This document shows, one piece after another, positions 8,897-18,205 of a stretch of DNA of 64,000 nucleotides. Both the position numbers and the translations under genes were made by a program. The notes under the pieces were generated by a model. The model was not told the DNA's origin, did no database searches, and worked only from the letters and a program-made list of their open reading frames with translations. The DNA is from Pedobacter lusitanus (GTDB lineage: Bacteria; Bacteroidota; Bacteroidia; Sphingobacteriales; Sphingobacteriaceae), in the NCBI RefSeq assembly GCF_040026395.1, contig NZ_CP157278.1:2356001-2420000 (forward strand). Direction: 5' to 3'. Numbering within the stretch: the first letter of the stretch is position 1; every line of letters starts with the position of its first letter.

Positions 8897-8965
8897 CGTC
8901 TTATATCTGAGAGCGTTAATTAGATAACGGGGACCGTCCGCCTGGATGGTCCCTGTTTCTTTTTA
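8897..8965 (+). ncRNA. Candidate small RNA: conserved motif plus terminator (copy A)
   Basis: An intergenic element consisting of CGTCT, then TATATCTGAGAGCGTTAATT, AGAT, and a GC-rich hairpin with a T-rich tail. A near-identical motif occurs upstream of trxA (36059-36129, opposite strand) with a different hairpin. The conserved part contains a sequence close to the -7 consensus (TATATCTG against TAnnTTTG), so it could be promoter plus transcript start. It has no ORF. Whether a transcript exists cannot be seen from sequence. Confidence 0.4.
8930..8965 (+). terminator. Rho-independent terminator of copy A
   Basis: Ten-bp stem GGGACCGTCC/GGATGGTCCC (one G-U pair) with a GCCT loop and a TGTTTCTTTTT tail. 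It may also end the CBM9-like gene transcript, whose stop is 94 nt upstream. Confidence 0.8.
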
Positions 8966-8986
8966 CAGCCCTTTCTAATCCGGCTT

Positions 8987-10072
8987 TTAATTCAGTAATT
9001 CTTCCAGTTTTTTAGTCAGTTTTTCTCCTCTGAGGTTTCTTGCAATAATCACCCCTTCCGGATTAACCAGGTAATTTGATGGAATACCCTGAATACCATA
9101 ATACTGAGACACTTCATTTTTCCAGCCATTTAACTGCGAAACCTGGCTCCATGGTAGTTTATCATCTTCAATGGCTTTTTTCCATTTCGCTCCATCCTGA
9201 TCAAGCGATACACCTAAAACAGTAAATCCTTTTGCAGAAAAACGGTTATAAGCTTTAACTACATTCGGATTCTCTCCGCGACATGGACCACACCAGCTTG
9301 CCCAGAAATCAACCAATACATATTTTCCTTTAAAAGAAGCAAAACTTACCGATTTACCAGATGGGTCGTTCTGCGTGAAATCAATCATTTTTTGACCGTT
9401 ACTTCCCTTTTTCAGCACTGCCAATGAAGTTTCCAGTTTTTTGCCTCCGGCCGATGCCTTTAGATCAGCAGACAGTCCCTGATATAACGCAGCAATATCA
9501 GCATAATCAAATTCATAAGTCAGCTCGCTTATTTTATCCAGACTCACATAACTTGACGGATGACTTCTGACAAAATCCAGCGTCAGTTTTGTTGAAGCCT
9601 CTTCCAGTGGGGTCATCTCCTGTTCAGCTTTAGCCAGAGCAACAGAATCCTTTGCCTTATTTGCTGCAGACCAGTTTTCGTAAATCTTGCTCAATTGTGC
9701 ATTAATACCTTTTTTACTCGCTGACAGTTCATTGTTTTCTGTCTGTGTTTTACCGCCGGTAATGATCAGTTCATCCGGTTTATCTGCATTCCCTTTAATG
9801 GTAACCGGGCCTCTCTCCGCATAAAAATCTCCAAAACCAACTTTCTTATTGTGCATACTCACTCTTACAGGTACACTCTCTGCTGCTCCTGTATAAGTAA
9901 ATTTGCCATCCTTTACAGCCGCAGAATCAGATTTACCTTTGCTATAAAAATAAATATAAGGAGACTTCAGTCCCGCTATATTTCCATTCACGGTGTAAAC
10001 ACTTTTTTTCTGCTGCGCGTTGGCAAACAGGCAGGTGCCGATTAAGCCTAAAATAATTGTACTTTTTTTCAT
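8987..10072 (-). CDS. TlpA-like thiol:disulfide oxidoreductase with N-terminal DUF4369
   Basis: A 361-residue exported protein: signal peptide to about ANAQQ (residue 21), a beta-rich DUF4369-type domain (about 25-110), a helical linker, and a C-terminal AhpC/TSA-TlpA thioredoxin domain with WASWCGPC (Cys261, Cys264) and the cis-Pro region GIQGIPSNYL. Acts in the periplasm in disulfide or thiol exchange. It follows the SusD gene by 11 nt and is the last gene of the uptake operon, an arrangement frequent in Pedobacter-type genomes (from memory). Confidence 0.92.
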   Translation of the reverse strand: MKKSTIILGLIGTCLFANAQQKKSVYTVNGNIAGLKSPYIYFYSKGKSDSAAVKDGKFTYTGAAESVPVRVSMHNKKVGFGDFYAERGPVTIKGNADKPDELIITGGKTQTENNELSASKKGINAQLSKIYENWSAANKAKDSVALAKAEQEMTPLEEASTKLTLDFVRSHPSSYVSLDKISELTYEFDYADIAALYQGLSADLKASAGGKKLETSLAVLKKGSNGQKMIDFTQNDPSGKSVSFASFKGKYVLVDFWASWCGPCRGENPNVVKAYNRFSAKGFTVLGVSLDQDGAKWKKAIEDDKLPWSQVSQLNGWKNEVSQYYGIQGIPSNYLVNPEGVIIARNLRGEKLTKKLEELLN

Positions 10073-10083
10073 TTTTTTTAAAT

Positions 10084-11460
10084 TTAATATCCCGGGTTTT
10101 GTTGTATAATCTGATTAGAGCCATCCACACTGATCTGTGGAATTGGCAATATAAGTTTGTTTTCATCTGTCAGACTGAGCTTTACCGATGAAGCAGTAAT
10201 ATCGCCATTTTTAATATAACGTACAATATCAAACCAGTCTTCACCTGATTCTGCTCCAAGTTCAAGTTCTTTTTCAGCTCTGATCAGTGCGAGTAACTGA
10301 GCAGGCGATGAACCCGAAACAGCACCCATTCCCCTTTTAAGACGAACCGTATTCAAAGCTGCCAGCGCGTCTGTTAAACTCCCGCCAATCCTGCGCGTCT
10401 CGGCTTCTGCATAAATTAAATAGGTTTCCGCTAAACGAAGATAGTATTCTGTATCATTACGGCTGCCTTCTAAAGGCGTTGCAAATTTTCCATTTCCACG
10501 CCACTTTGTAGAATCAGCAGGATCAGCAGCATTCTTTACAATAATTACATTTCTTTTATCTCCTGCCAGTTTCTTTTTATAAGCATCAGCAAGAAAAACC
10601 CCGTCACTCATCCAGTAATAATCTTTCCCGTTTTCAAAATACTTGTTATTGTTATTCGCAAAAGTTACCGAAGCCAGAATCACTTCATCCGAATTGTATT
10701 TATCTTTGGTAAACATTTTCAGAAAATCATCACTTAATACTGCCGGGCCTGCCATCACTTCTCTGGCCAGCACTGCTGCTCTTGTATAATCTTTTTGATA
10801 CAACAGAACTCTTGCTTTTAGTGCCTTTGCTGCCAGTTTGGTTGCATAACCTTTGGCTACCCCTCTCTTATATTCCGGACAGTTCGCTATAGCTTCGTCC
10901 AGATCAGCCAGGATAAAATCATAAGATGTCTGTACCCCTGCTCTTGCACTCACCGGAGATTTAGCTTTATCCTTAATTTCTATCCCGTATTTTGAATTCA
11001 GATCCCAGAATTGCCCAAACAAACGCAGGAGATAAAAATGTCCCAAAGCTCTCAGAAACTTTGCTTCAGCAATAATCTGTGTTTTGCGCGGATCGGTCAC
11101 CTGTAAGGCGCTCGTCTTGTCAATTACAAAATTAGCCGTCTGTATCAGCTCATAGGGCCCTGAATAAAGCCCTGAACCAGAAGGCTGTACACTGTTTGTA
11201 CTATAAGGAGATGTGCTCGATTTCACTATATTCACCCCCATCAAACTGGTATTCAATGGAATCTGATTCGCCATAGCTTCATCTCTCAGACTATAATATG
11301 TCCCGGCCAGCAATTTATCTGCTGATGCGACATCAGTTACCACCGTTCCTTCATCCAGTTTAAACTCCGGTTTAAGATCAGTCACCTCTGTTAATTTACA
11401 ACTCTGTATCAGGATCAGTAAGATCCAGGCACAAATGATATAGTGTAAGTTCTTTCTCAT
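10084..11460 (-). CDS. SusD/RagB-family nutrient-binding outer-membrane lipoprotein
   Basis: A 458-residue protein with a lipoprotein signal (LLILIQSC, lipidated Cys about residue 21) and the SusD architecture: N-terminal helical TPR scaffold (SADKLLAGTYYSLRDEAM, RALGHFYLLRLFGQF) and C-terminal RagB region (LRLAETYLIYAEAE, LNTVRLKRGM, ELELGAESGEDWFDIVRY). SusD proteins form the lid that captures oligomers for the SusC pore. The reading frame is intact although the partner susC upstream (20 nt gap) is broken. Substrate unknown. Confidence 0.93.
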   Translation of the reverse strand: MRKNLHYIICAWILLILIQSCKLTEVTDLKPEFKLDEGTVVTDVASADKLLAGTYYSLRDEAMANQIPLNTSLMGVNIVKSSTSPYSTNSVQPSGSGLYSGPYELIQTANFVIDKTSALQVTDPRKTQIIAEAKFLRALGHFYLLRLFGQFWDLNSKYGIEIKDKAKSPVSARAGVQTSYDFILADLDEAIANCPEYKRGVAKGYATKLAAKALKARVLLYQKDYTRAAVLAREVMAGPAVLSDDFLKMFTKDKYNSDEVILASVTFANNNNKYFENGKDYYWMSDGVFLADAYKKKLAGDKRNVIIVKNAADPADSTKWRGNGKFATPLEGSRNDTEYYLRLAETYLIYAEAETRRIGGSLTDALAALNTVRLKRGMGAVSGSSPAQLLALIRAEKELELGAESGEDWFDIVRYIKNGDITASSVKLSLTDENKLILPIPQISVDGSNQIIQQNPGY

Positions 11461-11480
11461 ATTTTGATGTATAATTACAT

Positions 11481-14400
11481 TTAGAATTTAAGATTCATAC
11501 CAAAGGTTATACTCCTTGCCTGTGGATAAGTCCCCGTATCTCTTCCATGATCTGTAAACGTATTTTCACTATTGACTTCCGGGTCCAGTCCTTTGTATCT
11601 GGTCCAGGTCAGCAAATTAGTCATGCCGGCATAAACTCTGATTTGTTTAACATGAACCTTTTTCAACAGTTCATTGACAACCAGATAACTTAACTGCACA
11701 CTTTTTAATCTTAAAAAAGAGGTATTATCAATAAACCTGTCATTTGCTGTTTCGTTATTCAGTGCCGGGCCATCTATTACATTTCTGGGCTGACTGGTTG
11801 CCGGAGACTCAGGTGTCCAGCCGGTCAGCACTACCGGTGACACGTTGGAGGTATATCCGCTAAAAACTTCATTATTGATTTCCCGCTCCACCTTACTGCC
11901 TACATCAAACTGAAGTAAAGTACTCAGCTCAAACTTTCCGTATCTGAAAGTATTATTCCAGCCTCCGTAAAATTTCGGATTCTGAGAATAACCTAAAATC
12001 TCCCGGTCCTTACTGTTAATTACCCCATCTCCATTGATGTCAATATACCTGACATCACCGGGAGCAGTCTGTGGATTCTGAAAAAAGGCATTCGGATTTC
12101 CGGTTTTTAGTCTCGCCTGTGCATTCAACTCATCAATTTCAGTCTGATTCTGATAAAGCCCGTTAGTCCGGTAACCTTTGATTCCATTTTATGGCAATCC
12201 TTCAATTAAAGGTAAAGTGCCATATAAGGTAGTACCATAGGTTTTTTCAACCTTGTTTTTATTAAAAGTGATATTAAAATCAGACAGCCAGGTAAAACTA
12301 CCCTTGATTACAGGTATAGCACTTAAAGTAATTTCCCAGCCCTGATTACTGATATCCCCGAGATTTTTAGTCTGGAAGGTATAACCACCCGAAGCCGGGA
12401 TACTTGGAGAACTAATCAGGCCTTTGGTATATTTCCTGTAATAGTTCACTGTAGTTTTCAGTCTGGATTGCAGAAAACTAAGTTCCAGAGCCGCATCTGT
12501 CTGCATGGTGCTTTCCCAGTGTATATCAGGATTAGGTTCTCCTGCATCAGGATTCGCTCTTAAACCATTTACCCCGTTGTAAAAATATCCTGTGTTAAAC
12601 AACGTCAGAAAACCAAAGCTGCCAAAAGCAGAAGTTCCTGTTTTTCCGACGGTCACTCTTAATTTAGCATCATCAATAAAACTGAGCTTTTTCATAAAAT
12701 CTTCTTTCGAAAAACGCCATGATGCCCCTACGGATGGAAAATACCCCCACTGACTTTCAGGGCCGAATTTGGTGGAATTATCAGCTCTTCCGGTTAGATT
12801 CAGATAATATTTTCCATCATAATTATAATTGGCTCTTAAGAAAAATGATTCCAGACCACTGCTTTCTGCTCCGCTGTCAAAACCGGTGATCGTACCTGCC
12901 GACCCCAGATTGTTCAGTACATTATCATTTGGAAAATTTGAACTGTTAGTGCTGTTAAAATTGCTTTTATTGAGTGTCCATGAAGCACCACCAACTATAT
13001 CAATCTGATGCTTATCAAAAGACCTGGAATAACTCAGTGTATTATCAAATACACGGTTCACATAATCAAAAGCTTTGTCTGTACGTGACCCTTTTGACAA
13101 TTTTTCTGAAAACAACCAGCTCGGTGAATAAGTATAACCCTTATTATTATTGATATCATATGACAGGGTTGATCTCAGTTTCAGACCTTTGATAATTTCC
13201 AGTTCGGCAAAAACAGAGGCCAGTAAACGCCGGCTTTCATTACTGCTTTTTCCTTGTCTGGAAGCTACCGGATTATCAGAAGAACCATCATTTGCATAGC
13301 TTCCATCAGGATTATAGATCGGGATATCCGGACGGTAACTGGCCACTCCATAGGTCGTATAAATAGGTGATATCCCGCCAGTCTGCGTACTGGAGCTAAA
13401 ATTAAGGTTAGTTCCTACTTTCAGCAGACTAAATACCCGGGTTTCAATATTGGTACGGACAGAATATCTTTTAAACCCGCTATTGATCAGTATACCTTTC
13501 TGATCGGTCAGACCTGAGGAGAAAGCATAAGTAGTTGCTCCGTCTTTAGAGGCACCCAGCAAGCTTAAATTCAGGTTTTGTACCAGTCCGGTCTGGGTAA
13601 TAGCCCGCTGCCAGTCTGTATTTCCCTTTCCGGGAAAACTCACGTCATCAATGGGTGTCTTATTTTTAGCATAGGTATCCTGCATAAACTTCGCATAATC
13701 AGGCCCGGAAAGTACATCATAAAACTTTCTCTGCTGATCAACAGATACATCATAACTAAAATTAAAAACCGGATCAGCCCCTGCTTTCCCTCTTTTTGTA
13801 GTCACTACAATTACTCCATTAGCTCCTCTGGAACCATATATAGCAGTAGCCGTCGCATCTTTTAAGATCTCAATATTCTCAATATCATTTACATCAATTC
13901 CAGCCAGCGGATCCATCAGACCATTTCCAGGAGCACTTCTGATGGCATCTACCCCACCACCATTATATAACTGAACCGGAATACCATCAATCACATATAA
14001 GGGATCATTTACCCCCATTACTGTAGACATCCCCCTGATCCGGATTGAAGCACCTGCACCAGGCTCCCCCCCAGGCCTGCTTACCTGCACACCTGCAGCG
14101 CGGCCTGCCAGTGCCTGAGTGAAATTCGTTGCTTCCTGTTTACGCAGATCATTCCCTCCCACACTCGTTACTGATCCAACCAGATCCTTTCTTTTAGTTG
14201 TTCCGTAACCCACGACCACCACATCACTCAGACTGGCCATATCCACTTCAAGAACTACAGTCAGGCTGTTTTGCGTTCCTACACGAACTTCTTTGGTTTT
14301 GTATCCCATAAAAGAGACCAGTAAAACAGCATTTTCATCCAGATGATCAATTGAAAACCTGCCTGCCGCATCTGTTTTAGTAATTCTGCTTGTTTTTTAA

Positions 14401-14863
14401 CTTTTATAGTTGCTCCGGGCAAAGGAAGTCCGGTTTCATCGAGCACTTTTCCTGAAATATCTTCAGCTGATAAAGCGTCAGATACCCTTTCAAAAAAAGA
14501 CTTCTTCTTTTCTTTGAGTACCACTGTTTTACCAGAAACGGTATAATCCAGCAGCAAATCTGCTAAATACAGATCAAGAACTTCTTCAACTGTCTTTGCT
14601 CTGACATCGATATTCAGTGGTTCTTTTGCACTGATGAGTTTACGATCATATAGAAAATCATATCCTGTCTGATGATGAATAATTTTAAATACCTTTTCCA
14701 GAGGCATTCTATTTTCTTTGAGCGTAATTCTTTGTGCGTAACCGGCTGCGCTCACCTGCATAAACGTTATCATGATTAAAATAGTGGTCAGTCGCATAAC
14801 TCGCAGCAGCTTACAGGCATGCCAACAGGGCATACCAATTTTATGAGTATAAATTTTATACAT
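11481..14863 (-). pseudogene. SusC/RagA TonB-linked outer-membrane receptor, disrupted by frameshift and stop
   Basis: Read leftward from 14863: signal peptide, STN domain (about residues 45-120), CarboxypepD_reg-like domain, TonB plug (VVVVGYGTTKRKDLVGSV and NDPLYVIDGIPV), then the barrel to a typical C-terminus (SITFGMNLKF). Two lesions break it. (1) Near 14390-14398 the frame shifts in a six-A run: the first frame carries on as unrelated sequence while the correct continuation (SRITKTDAAGRF) lies in the -1 frame, restored by one extra A. (2) At 12189-12191 an in-frame TAA replaces what is probably a Tyr codon; the same frame reads on without break as NGIKGYRTNGLYQNQ. Intact it would be about 1125 residues. 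Two independent lesions favour a true pseudogene over a single read error. Operon mates (FecR, SusD, TlpA) are intact. Confidence 0.85.
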
Positions 14864-14978
14864 TTGTGTTCTGGTTTTAGGTTGATTCTATCACATTTTA
14901 TTGACGTAATCCAGATCCGGCCAGTTGTGTTGCAAGCACTTCTGGCCTCTTTATTTTCCGGGATTACGATTTCGTATC

Positions 14979-16133
14979 TTATTTAGTTACCGTAACCCTC
15001 CTTCCTTCAATCTTAAAGTGAACTTTCCCGGTTAATTCAATCAGCGTTAATACAGCCGATATATTTTTCGAACGTTTTACAGACCCACCCAGCTGAAAAT
15101 CTATTGGTGCAGAAGAATCATAAACCACTTCCACATCATACCATCGCGCAATTTTTCGCATGGCCGTAAGAAAATCCTCGTCATTAAATAAAAATTCATC
15201 ATTTTTCCAGGCCACGGCCTCAAGAGCGTCAACCTCCTTAAGCCTGAACCCACCCTGCTGAAGCCGGGCTTGCTGCCCCGGTTTTAGAATCGCAGAAATC
15301 TGACTATCCGTCCGGCTTAGTTTTACTGAGCCCTCCAGCAATGTTGTTCTGATTGCAGCTTCATCTTCATAACCATTGATATTGAAATGAGTACCCAGAA
15401 CTTCAACCAGCTGATTACGCAGCATTACCCGGAACGGGACTGCCTGATTATGGGCTACTTCAAAATAAGCTTCCCCGGTCAGTTCAACGCGGCGTTCTTT
15501 AGCCATTCCAAAATTATCGGGATATTTTAAGGAAGATGAGGCATTCAGCCAGACTTTTGTTCCATCAGGCAATTGAATCTGATACTGTCCGCCTTTAGGC
15601 GTTTCAATACAATTACGCGTATGAGGATCTGCTGCAGATCTTTTTCCGGAAACCTCACAGATCAGTTGTCCATCACCTGTTTTAGTCATTCTGATACCAG
15701 ACTCATTAGCGAGTTCTGTATTTTCCGCATCAGTCAGACTGATCTTTTTGCCATTAGCTAAGGTTAGTACAGCCTTATTTCCACCGGGCTTAATATCATT
15801 TGCAAAGAATCGCTGCTGATCTGCCGGAGCTTTGAGCTGCTGATAAAAATAGATTCCGGTTCCCAGAGCTACAATAACTATTGCAGCAGCGATATAACGA
15901 TAAAACAGGCTGTGATTCTTTTTTTTCTTATCCTGACGAATACGTCTGTTAAGTTTACCGGAAATTTCTGCCTTCACTTCTTCTTCAGCTCCCATCAACT
16001 CCGTATCCCAGCTGCTATGTCTGTTAAGCAAAGTTGTATAAATTTCGTCAAAGGCCTTTTGTTCAGCTTCAGAAGCCGTTCCTTCATGACACCTGCGTGC
16101 AAGTTCCCGAAATTTTTCGTTAGTCATAGTCAT
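14979..16133 (-). CDS. FecR-family anti-sigma factor
   Basis: A 384-residue inner-membrane protein: cytoplasmic helical N-terminus (~1-75) that would bind the sigma factor, a TM segment at about 81-100 (YIAAAIVIVALGTGIYFY), then a periplasmic FecR domain with the typical TPKGGQYQIQLPDGTKVWLNASSSL stretch, here split as ETPKGGQYQIQLPDG and WLNASSSLKYP, and a C-terminal DUF4974-like STN domain (WYDVEVVYDSSAP). It transmits the TonB-receptor signal to the ECF sigma encoded 58 nt upstream; it precedes susC. Confidence 0.93.
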   Translation of the reverse strand: MTMTNEKFRELARRCHEGTASEAEQKAFDEIYTTLLNRHSSWDTELMGAEEEVKAEISGKLNRRIRQDKKKKNHSLFYRYIAAAIVIVALGTGIYFYQQLKAPADQQRFFANDIKPGGNKAVLTLANGKKISLTDAENTELANESGIRMTKTGDGQLICEVSGKRSAADPHTRNCIETPKGGQYQIQLPDGTKVWLNASSSLKYPDNFGMAKERRVELTGEAYFEVAHNQAVPFRVMLRNQLVEVLGTHFNINGYEDEAAIRTTLLEGSVKLSRTDSQISAILKPGQQARLQQGGFRLKEVDALEAVAWKNDEFLFNDEDFLTAMRKIARWYDVEVVYDSSAPIDFQLGGSVKRSKNISAVLTLIELTGKVHFKIEGRRVTVTK

Positions 16134-16191
16134 ATCTATAACTATACGTCTACACAGAAAGGGCTAACCCCTAAAAGAAATAAAAATATTT

Positions 16192-16776
16192 TTACCGGTG
16201 CAGATAGAAAAACAGACCAATCAGAAAGAAGAATTCTTCCATCGTGATTTTCAGCTGTCTCAGGGCAATAGTCATTTGAGCCTCTACAGTCTTCACACTG
16301 ATTCCCATTTGTCTGGCAATTTCCTTATTGCTCATATAAGCTCTGCGGCTTAGGATAAAAACCTCTCTGCACCGGTCAGGCAGCGCAGCAATACCGGCTT
16401 CAAGAGAATTATTAATATCATTTTCATGCTGAAGATCTTTAAGGTTATCTATACCCGAGAGTTTTTCCAGTTCATCCGGTTCAAGAAAGATTTTCCGGTG
16501 ATCAGCAGATTTAATGAAAGTCAGTACTTTGTAACGTACTGCCATAAAAAGATAAGATTTCAGAGAACCTATTTCAACACTGTCTTTCCTGATCCACAGT
16601 TGTAAAAGCACATCCTGTACAATATCCTGACTTTGTGCCTCGTCACGGATTACACTAAACGCAGCTAAATAAAGACCTTTCCAATATTTATTATAAATAT
16701 GATTAAGTCCTGCTTCTCCATTTGTTTTTAATAATGTGAGAAGTTCCTGGTCCGTATATGAATCTCGTGCTAACAT
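16192..16776 (-). CDS. ECF sigma-70 factor, FecI/Bacteroidota type
   Basis: A 194-residue sigma factor: region 2 (about 20-90; SVIRDEAQSQDIVQDVLLQLWIRK) and region 4 (about 125-180; LPDRCREVFILSRRAYMSNKEIARQMGISVKTVEAQM). A hydrophobic C-terminal tail (FFFLIGLFFYL) is common in this Bacteroidota subgroup. It heads the ECF-FecR-SusC-SusD-TlpA cluster and probably directs its transcription when FecR is signalled. With susC broken, the upstream signal may be lost. Confidence 0.93.
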   Translation of the reverse strand: MLARDSYTDQELLTLLKTNGEAGLNHIYNKYWKGLYLAAFSVIRDEAQSQDIVQDVLLQLWIRKDSVEIGSLKSYLFMAVRYKVLTFIKSADHRKIFLEPDELEKLSGIDNLKDLQHENDINNSLEAGIAALPDRCREVFILSRRAYMSNKEIARQMGISVKTVEAQMTIALRQLKITMEEFFFLIGLFFYLHR

Positions 16777-16826
16777 CCTGATTCAGCGAATATAATAATT
16801 AATTCAATTCCTGAACTTATTTTATC

Positions 16827-16839
16827 TAGTAAATTAGTA
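16827..16839. promoter_or_regulatory. Operator-like palindrome, copy 1
   Basis: TAGTAAATTAGTA differs at one position from the perfect palindrome TACTAAATTAGTA before the PhyH leader (21749-21761). It lies in the divergent region between the sigma gene and the thioredoxin-like gene. A shared dimeric regulator is inferred only from the similarity. Confidence 0.35.
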
Positions 16840-16921
16840 GACAAATAATAAACTACTCATTCCGAAACGCTTACGGGAAAAATATAATTTACATATCCTG
16901 ATTAAATAATTTCACAATCAT

Positions 16922-16929
16922 TATATTTG
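16922..16929 (+). promoter_or_regulatory. Bacteroidota-type -7 box
   Basis: TATATTTG matches TAnnTTTG exactly, 23 nt before the ATG of the thioredoxin-like gene. No good -33 TTG box was found, so confidence is moderate. Confidence 0.5.
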
Positions 16930-16951
16930 GTTACCTAATCTCTATACATTT

Positions 16952-17431
16952 ATGAAAACATTCTTATCCGGTCTGCTATTTATCTTCTTTTTTATCCAGG
17001 TTTCAGCGCAGGCACCTGCTGCAACTGTTCCGGAATTTCAGTTCTATAAAGCTGATGGAAAAACATTCACAAAAACACAGATTATCCCTGCTCATAAATC
17101 TCTTTTCGTATTTTTTGATGCCACCTGCAGTCATTGCCAGAAAACAATGCTTGAATTATCAAAAAGATACGAGGAAGTTAAAAAGCTGAATATCTACCTG
17201 GTTTCACTGGATCAGCATATTACCATGAACGATTTCATGAGCAAATACGGTAAAAACCTGATCGGGAAGAAAAATGTATTACTGCTTGAAGATCGTGATC
17301 ACGTATTTATCCCTTTGTTTAAACCTACAAAATATCCTTCCCTGTTTCTGTACTCTCCAAAAAACACCCTGGTATTTAATACCAGCGGAGATAAAGAATT
17401 ACCCAAACTTTTTGAAGCGATCAGTAAATAA
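16952..17431 (+). CDS. Exported thioredoxin-like protein (TlpA/AhpC-TSA fold)
   Basis: A 159-residue protein with a signal peptide ending at about VSAQA (residue 21) and a thioredoxin fold carrying a CSHC active site (Cys59, Cys62) in FFDATCSHCQKTM. The cis-Pro region is likely KYPSLFLY. The -CxHC- dipeptide suggests an oxidising or isomerising potential, by analogy to DsbA-type sites. Monocistronic, divergent from the ECF sigma gene, with a good -7 box. Confidence 0.85.
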   Translation: MKTFLSGLLFIFFFIQVSAQAPAATVPEFQFYKADGKTFTKTQIIPAHKSLFVFFDATCSHCQKTMLELSKRYEEVKKLNIYLVSLDQHITMNDFMSKYGKNLIGKKNVLLLEDRDHVFIPLFKPTKYPSLFLYSPKNTLVFNTSGDKELPKLFEAISK

Positions 17432-17447
17432 ATAAAAAACAGACCGC

Positions 17448-17627
17448 TTATCCTCTGTTGCTTACAGCAGGCACCGGTTTATGTAATACTGCCGCCCGCT
17501 GAGGGGTTCTGCTGCATTGCCCTAAAGCTACATAAATCAGGATAAAAATCAGGATGGTAGAGAGACATCCTCCACCTAGTTTTTTGGCGCCCCAGGCTGC
17601 TATAATTGTTTTGAAAAATGAATTCAT
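17448..17627 (-). CDS. 59-residue single-TM small protein
   Basis: An ATG ORF of 59 codons. The N-terminus is MNSFFKTIIAAWGAKKLGGG followed by Cys and one hydrophobic segment (about 22-37), then a short basic/Pro-rich tail. The amphipathic WGAKKLGGGC stretch before the TM looks like a small protein family I recall from related Bacteroidota, but I cannot name it. The stop is 17 nt from the convergent gene's stop. Confidence 0.6.
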   Translation of the reverse strand: MNSFFKTIIAAWGAKKLGGGCLSTILIFILIYVALGQCSRTPQRAAVLHKPVPAVSNRG

Positions 17628-17668
17628 AAAATAGATTTTCTATACAACATTATAGCAGCCAATAAGTT

Positions 17669-18061
17669 TTACAATCCCAGACTATCCAGATATTCTTTAA
17701 CTACAGGAAGATCTGCTTCTGCCCAATCCAGTTCATGCAATGCTGCAGGCGATACCCACAAAAAGGCGGCATGCTCGGTCAGGCTGATCTGACCACCAAC
17801 CCAGGTACATTGAAAGGGAATTAGCCGGATCACAGGTTTTCCCTGCGTATAAACTGATGGCGTCATCTTTTTCAGCATACTGATCTCTATCCCCAGTTCT
17901 TCCCGGATTTCCCGGATCAGGCAATCTTCTGCACTTTCATTCTGCTCTACTTTTCCGCCTGGAAATTCCCATTTAAGCGGCAAATGCATAACAGAACTTC
18001 GCTGAGCTGCTAAAACTTGTCCATAATGGTTAATAATCAGGGCACAGGATACATCTATCAT
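17669..18061 (-). CDS. NUDIX hydrolase, MutT/8-oxo-dGTPase-like
   Basis: A 130-residue single-domain NUDIX protein. The Nudix box is complete: Gly36, Glu42, Arg50-Glu51, Glu54-Glu55 and Gly57 (motif G-x5-E-x7-REUxEExGU). Length, the N-terminal CALIINHYGQVLAAQRS and the WEFPGGKVE context fit (deoxy)nucleoside triphosphate pyrophosphohydrolases such as MutT/YpdG-like sanitising enzymes. Likely removes damaged or minor dNTPs; specificity not determinable. Confidence 0.92.
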   Translation of the reverse strand: MIDVSCALIINHYGQVLAAQRSSVMHLPLKWEFPGGKVEQNESAEDCLIREIREELGIEISMLKKMTPSVYTQGKPVIRLIPFQCTWVGGQISLTEHAAFLWVSPAALHELDWAEADLPVVKEYLDSLGL

Positions 18062-18205
18062 CAGGCTAAAATATTAAAAAATCTGCCATGGGCGATAAGT
18101 ATTCATTCTTCATCGGCAAATACCCGCCTTTCGCAGATATACATGTATGAGCTGTTTATGATGGCACAGGGTTTGGAATACACTGTACAACAAACACATA
18201 CACAA

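Noticed and set aside
14385..14405. Programmed -1 ribosomal frameshift in susC
   Set aside because: The AAAAAAC heptamer is not in the phase needed for X XXY YYZ slippage, and a later in-frame stop would still truncate the product.
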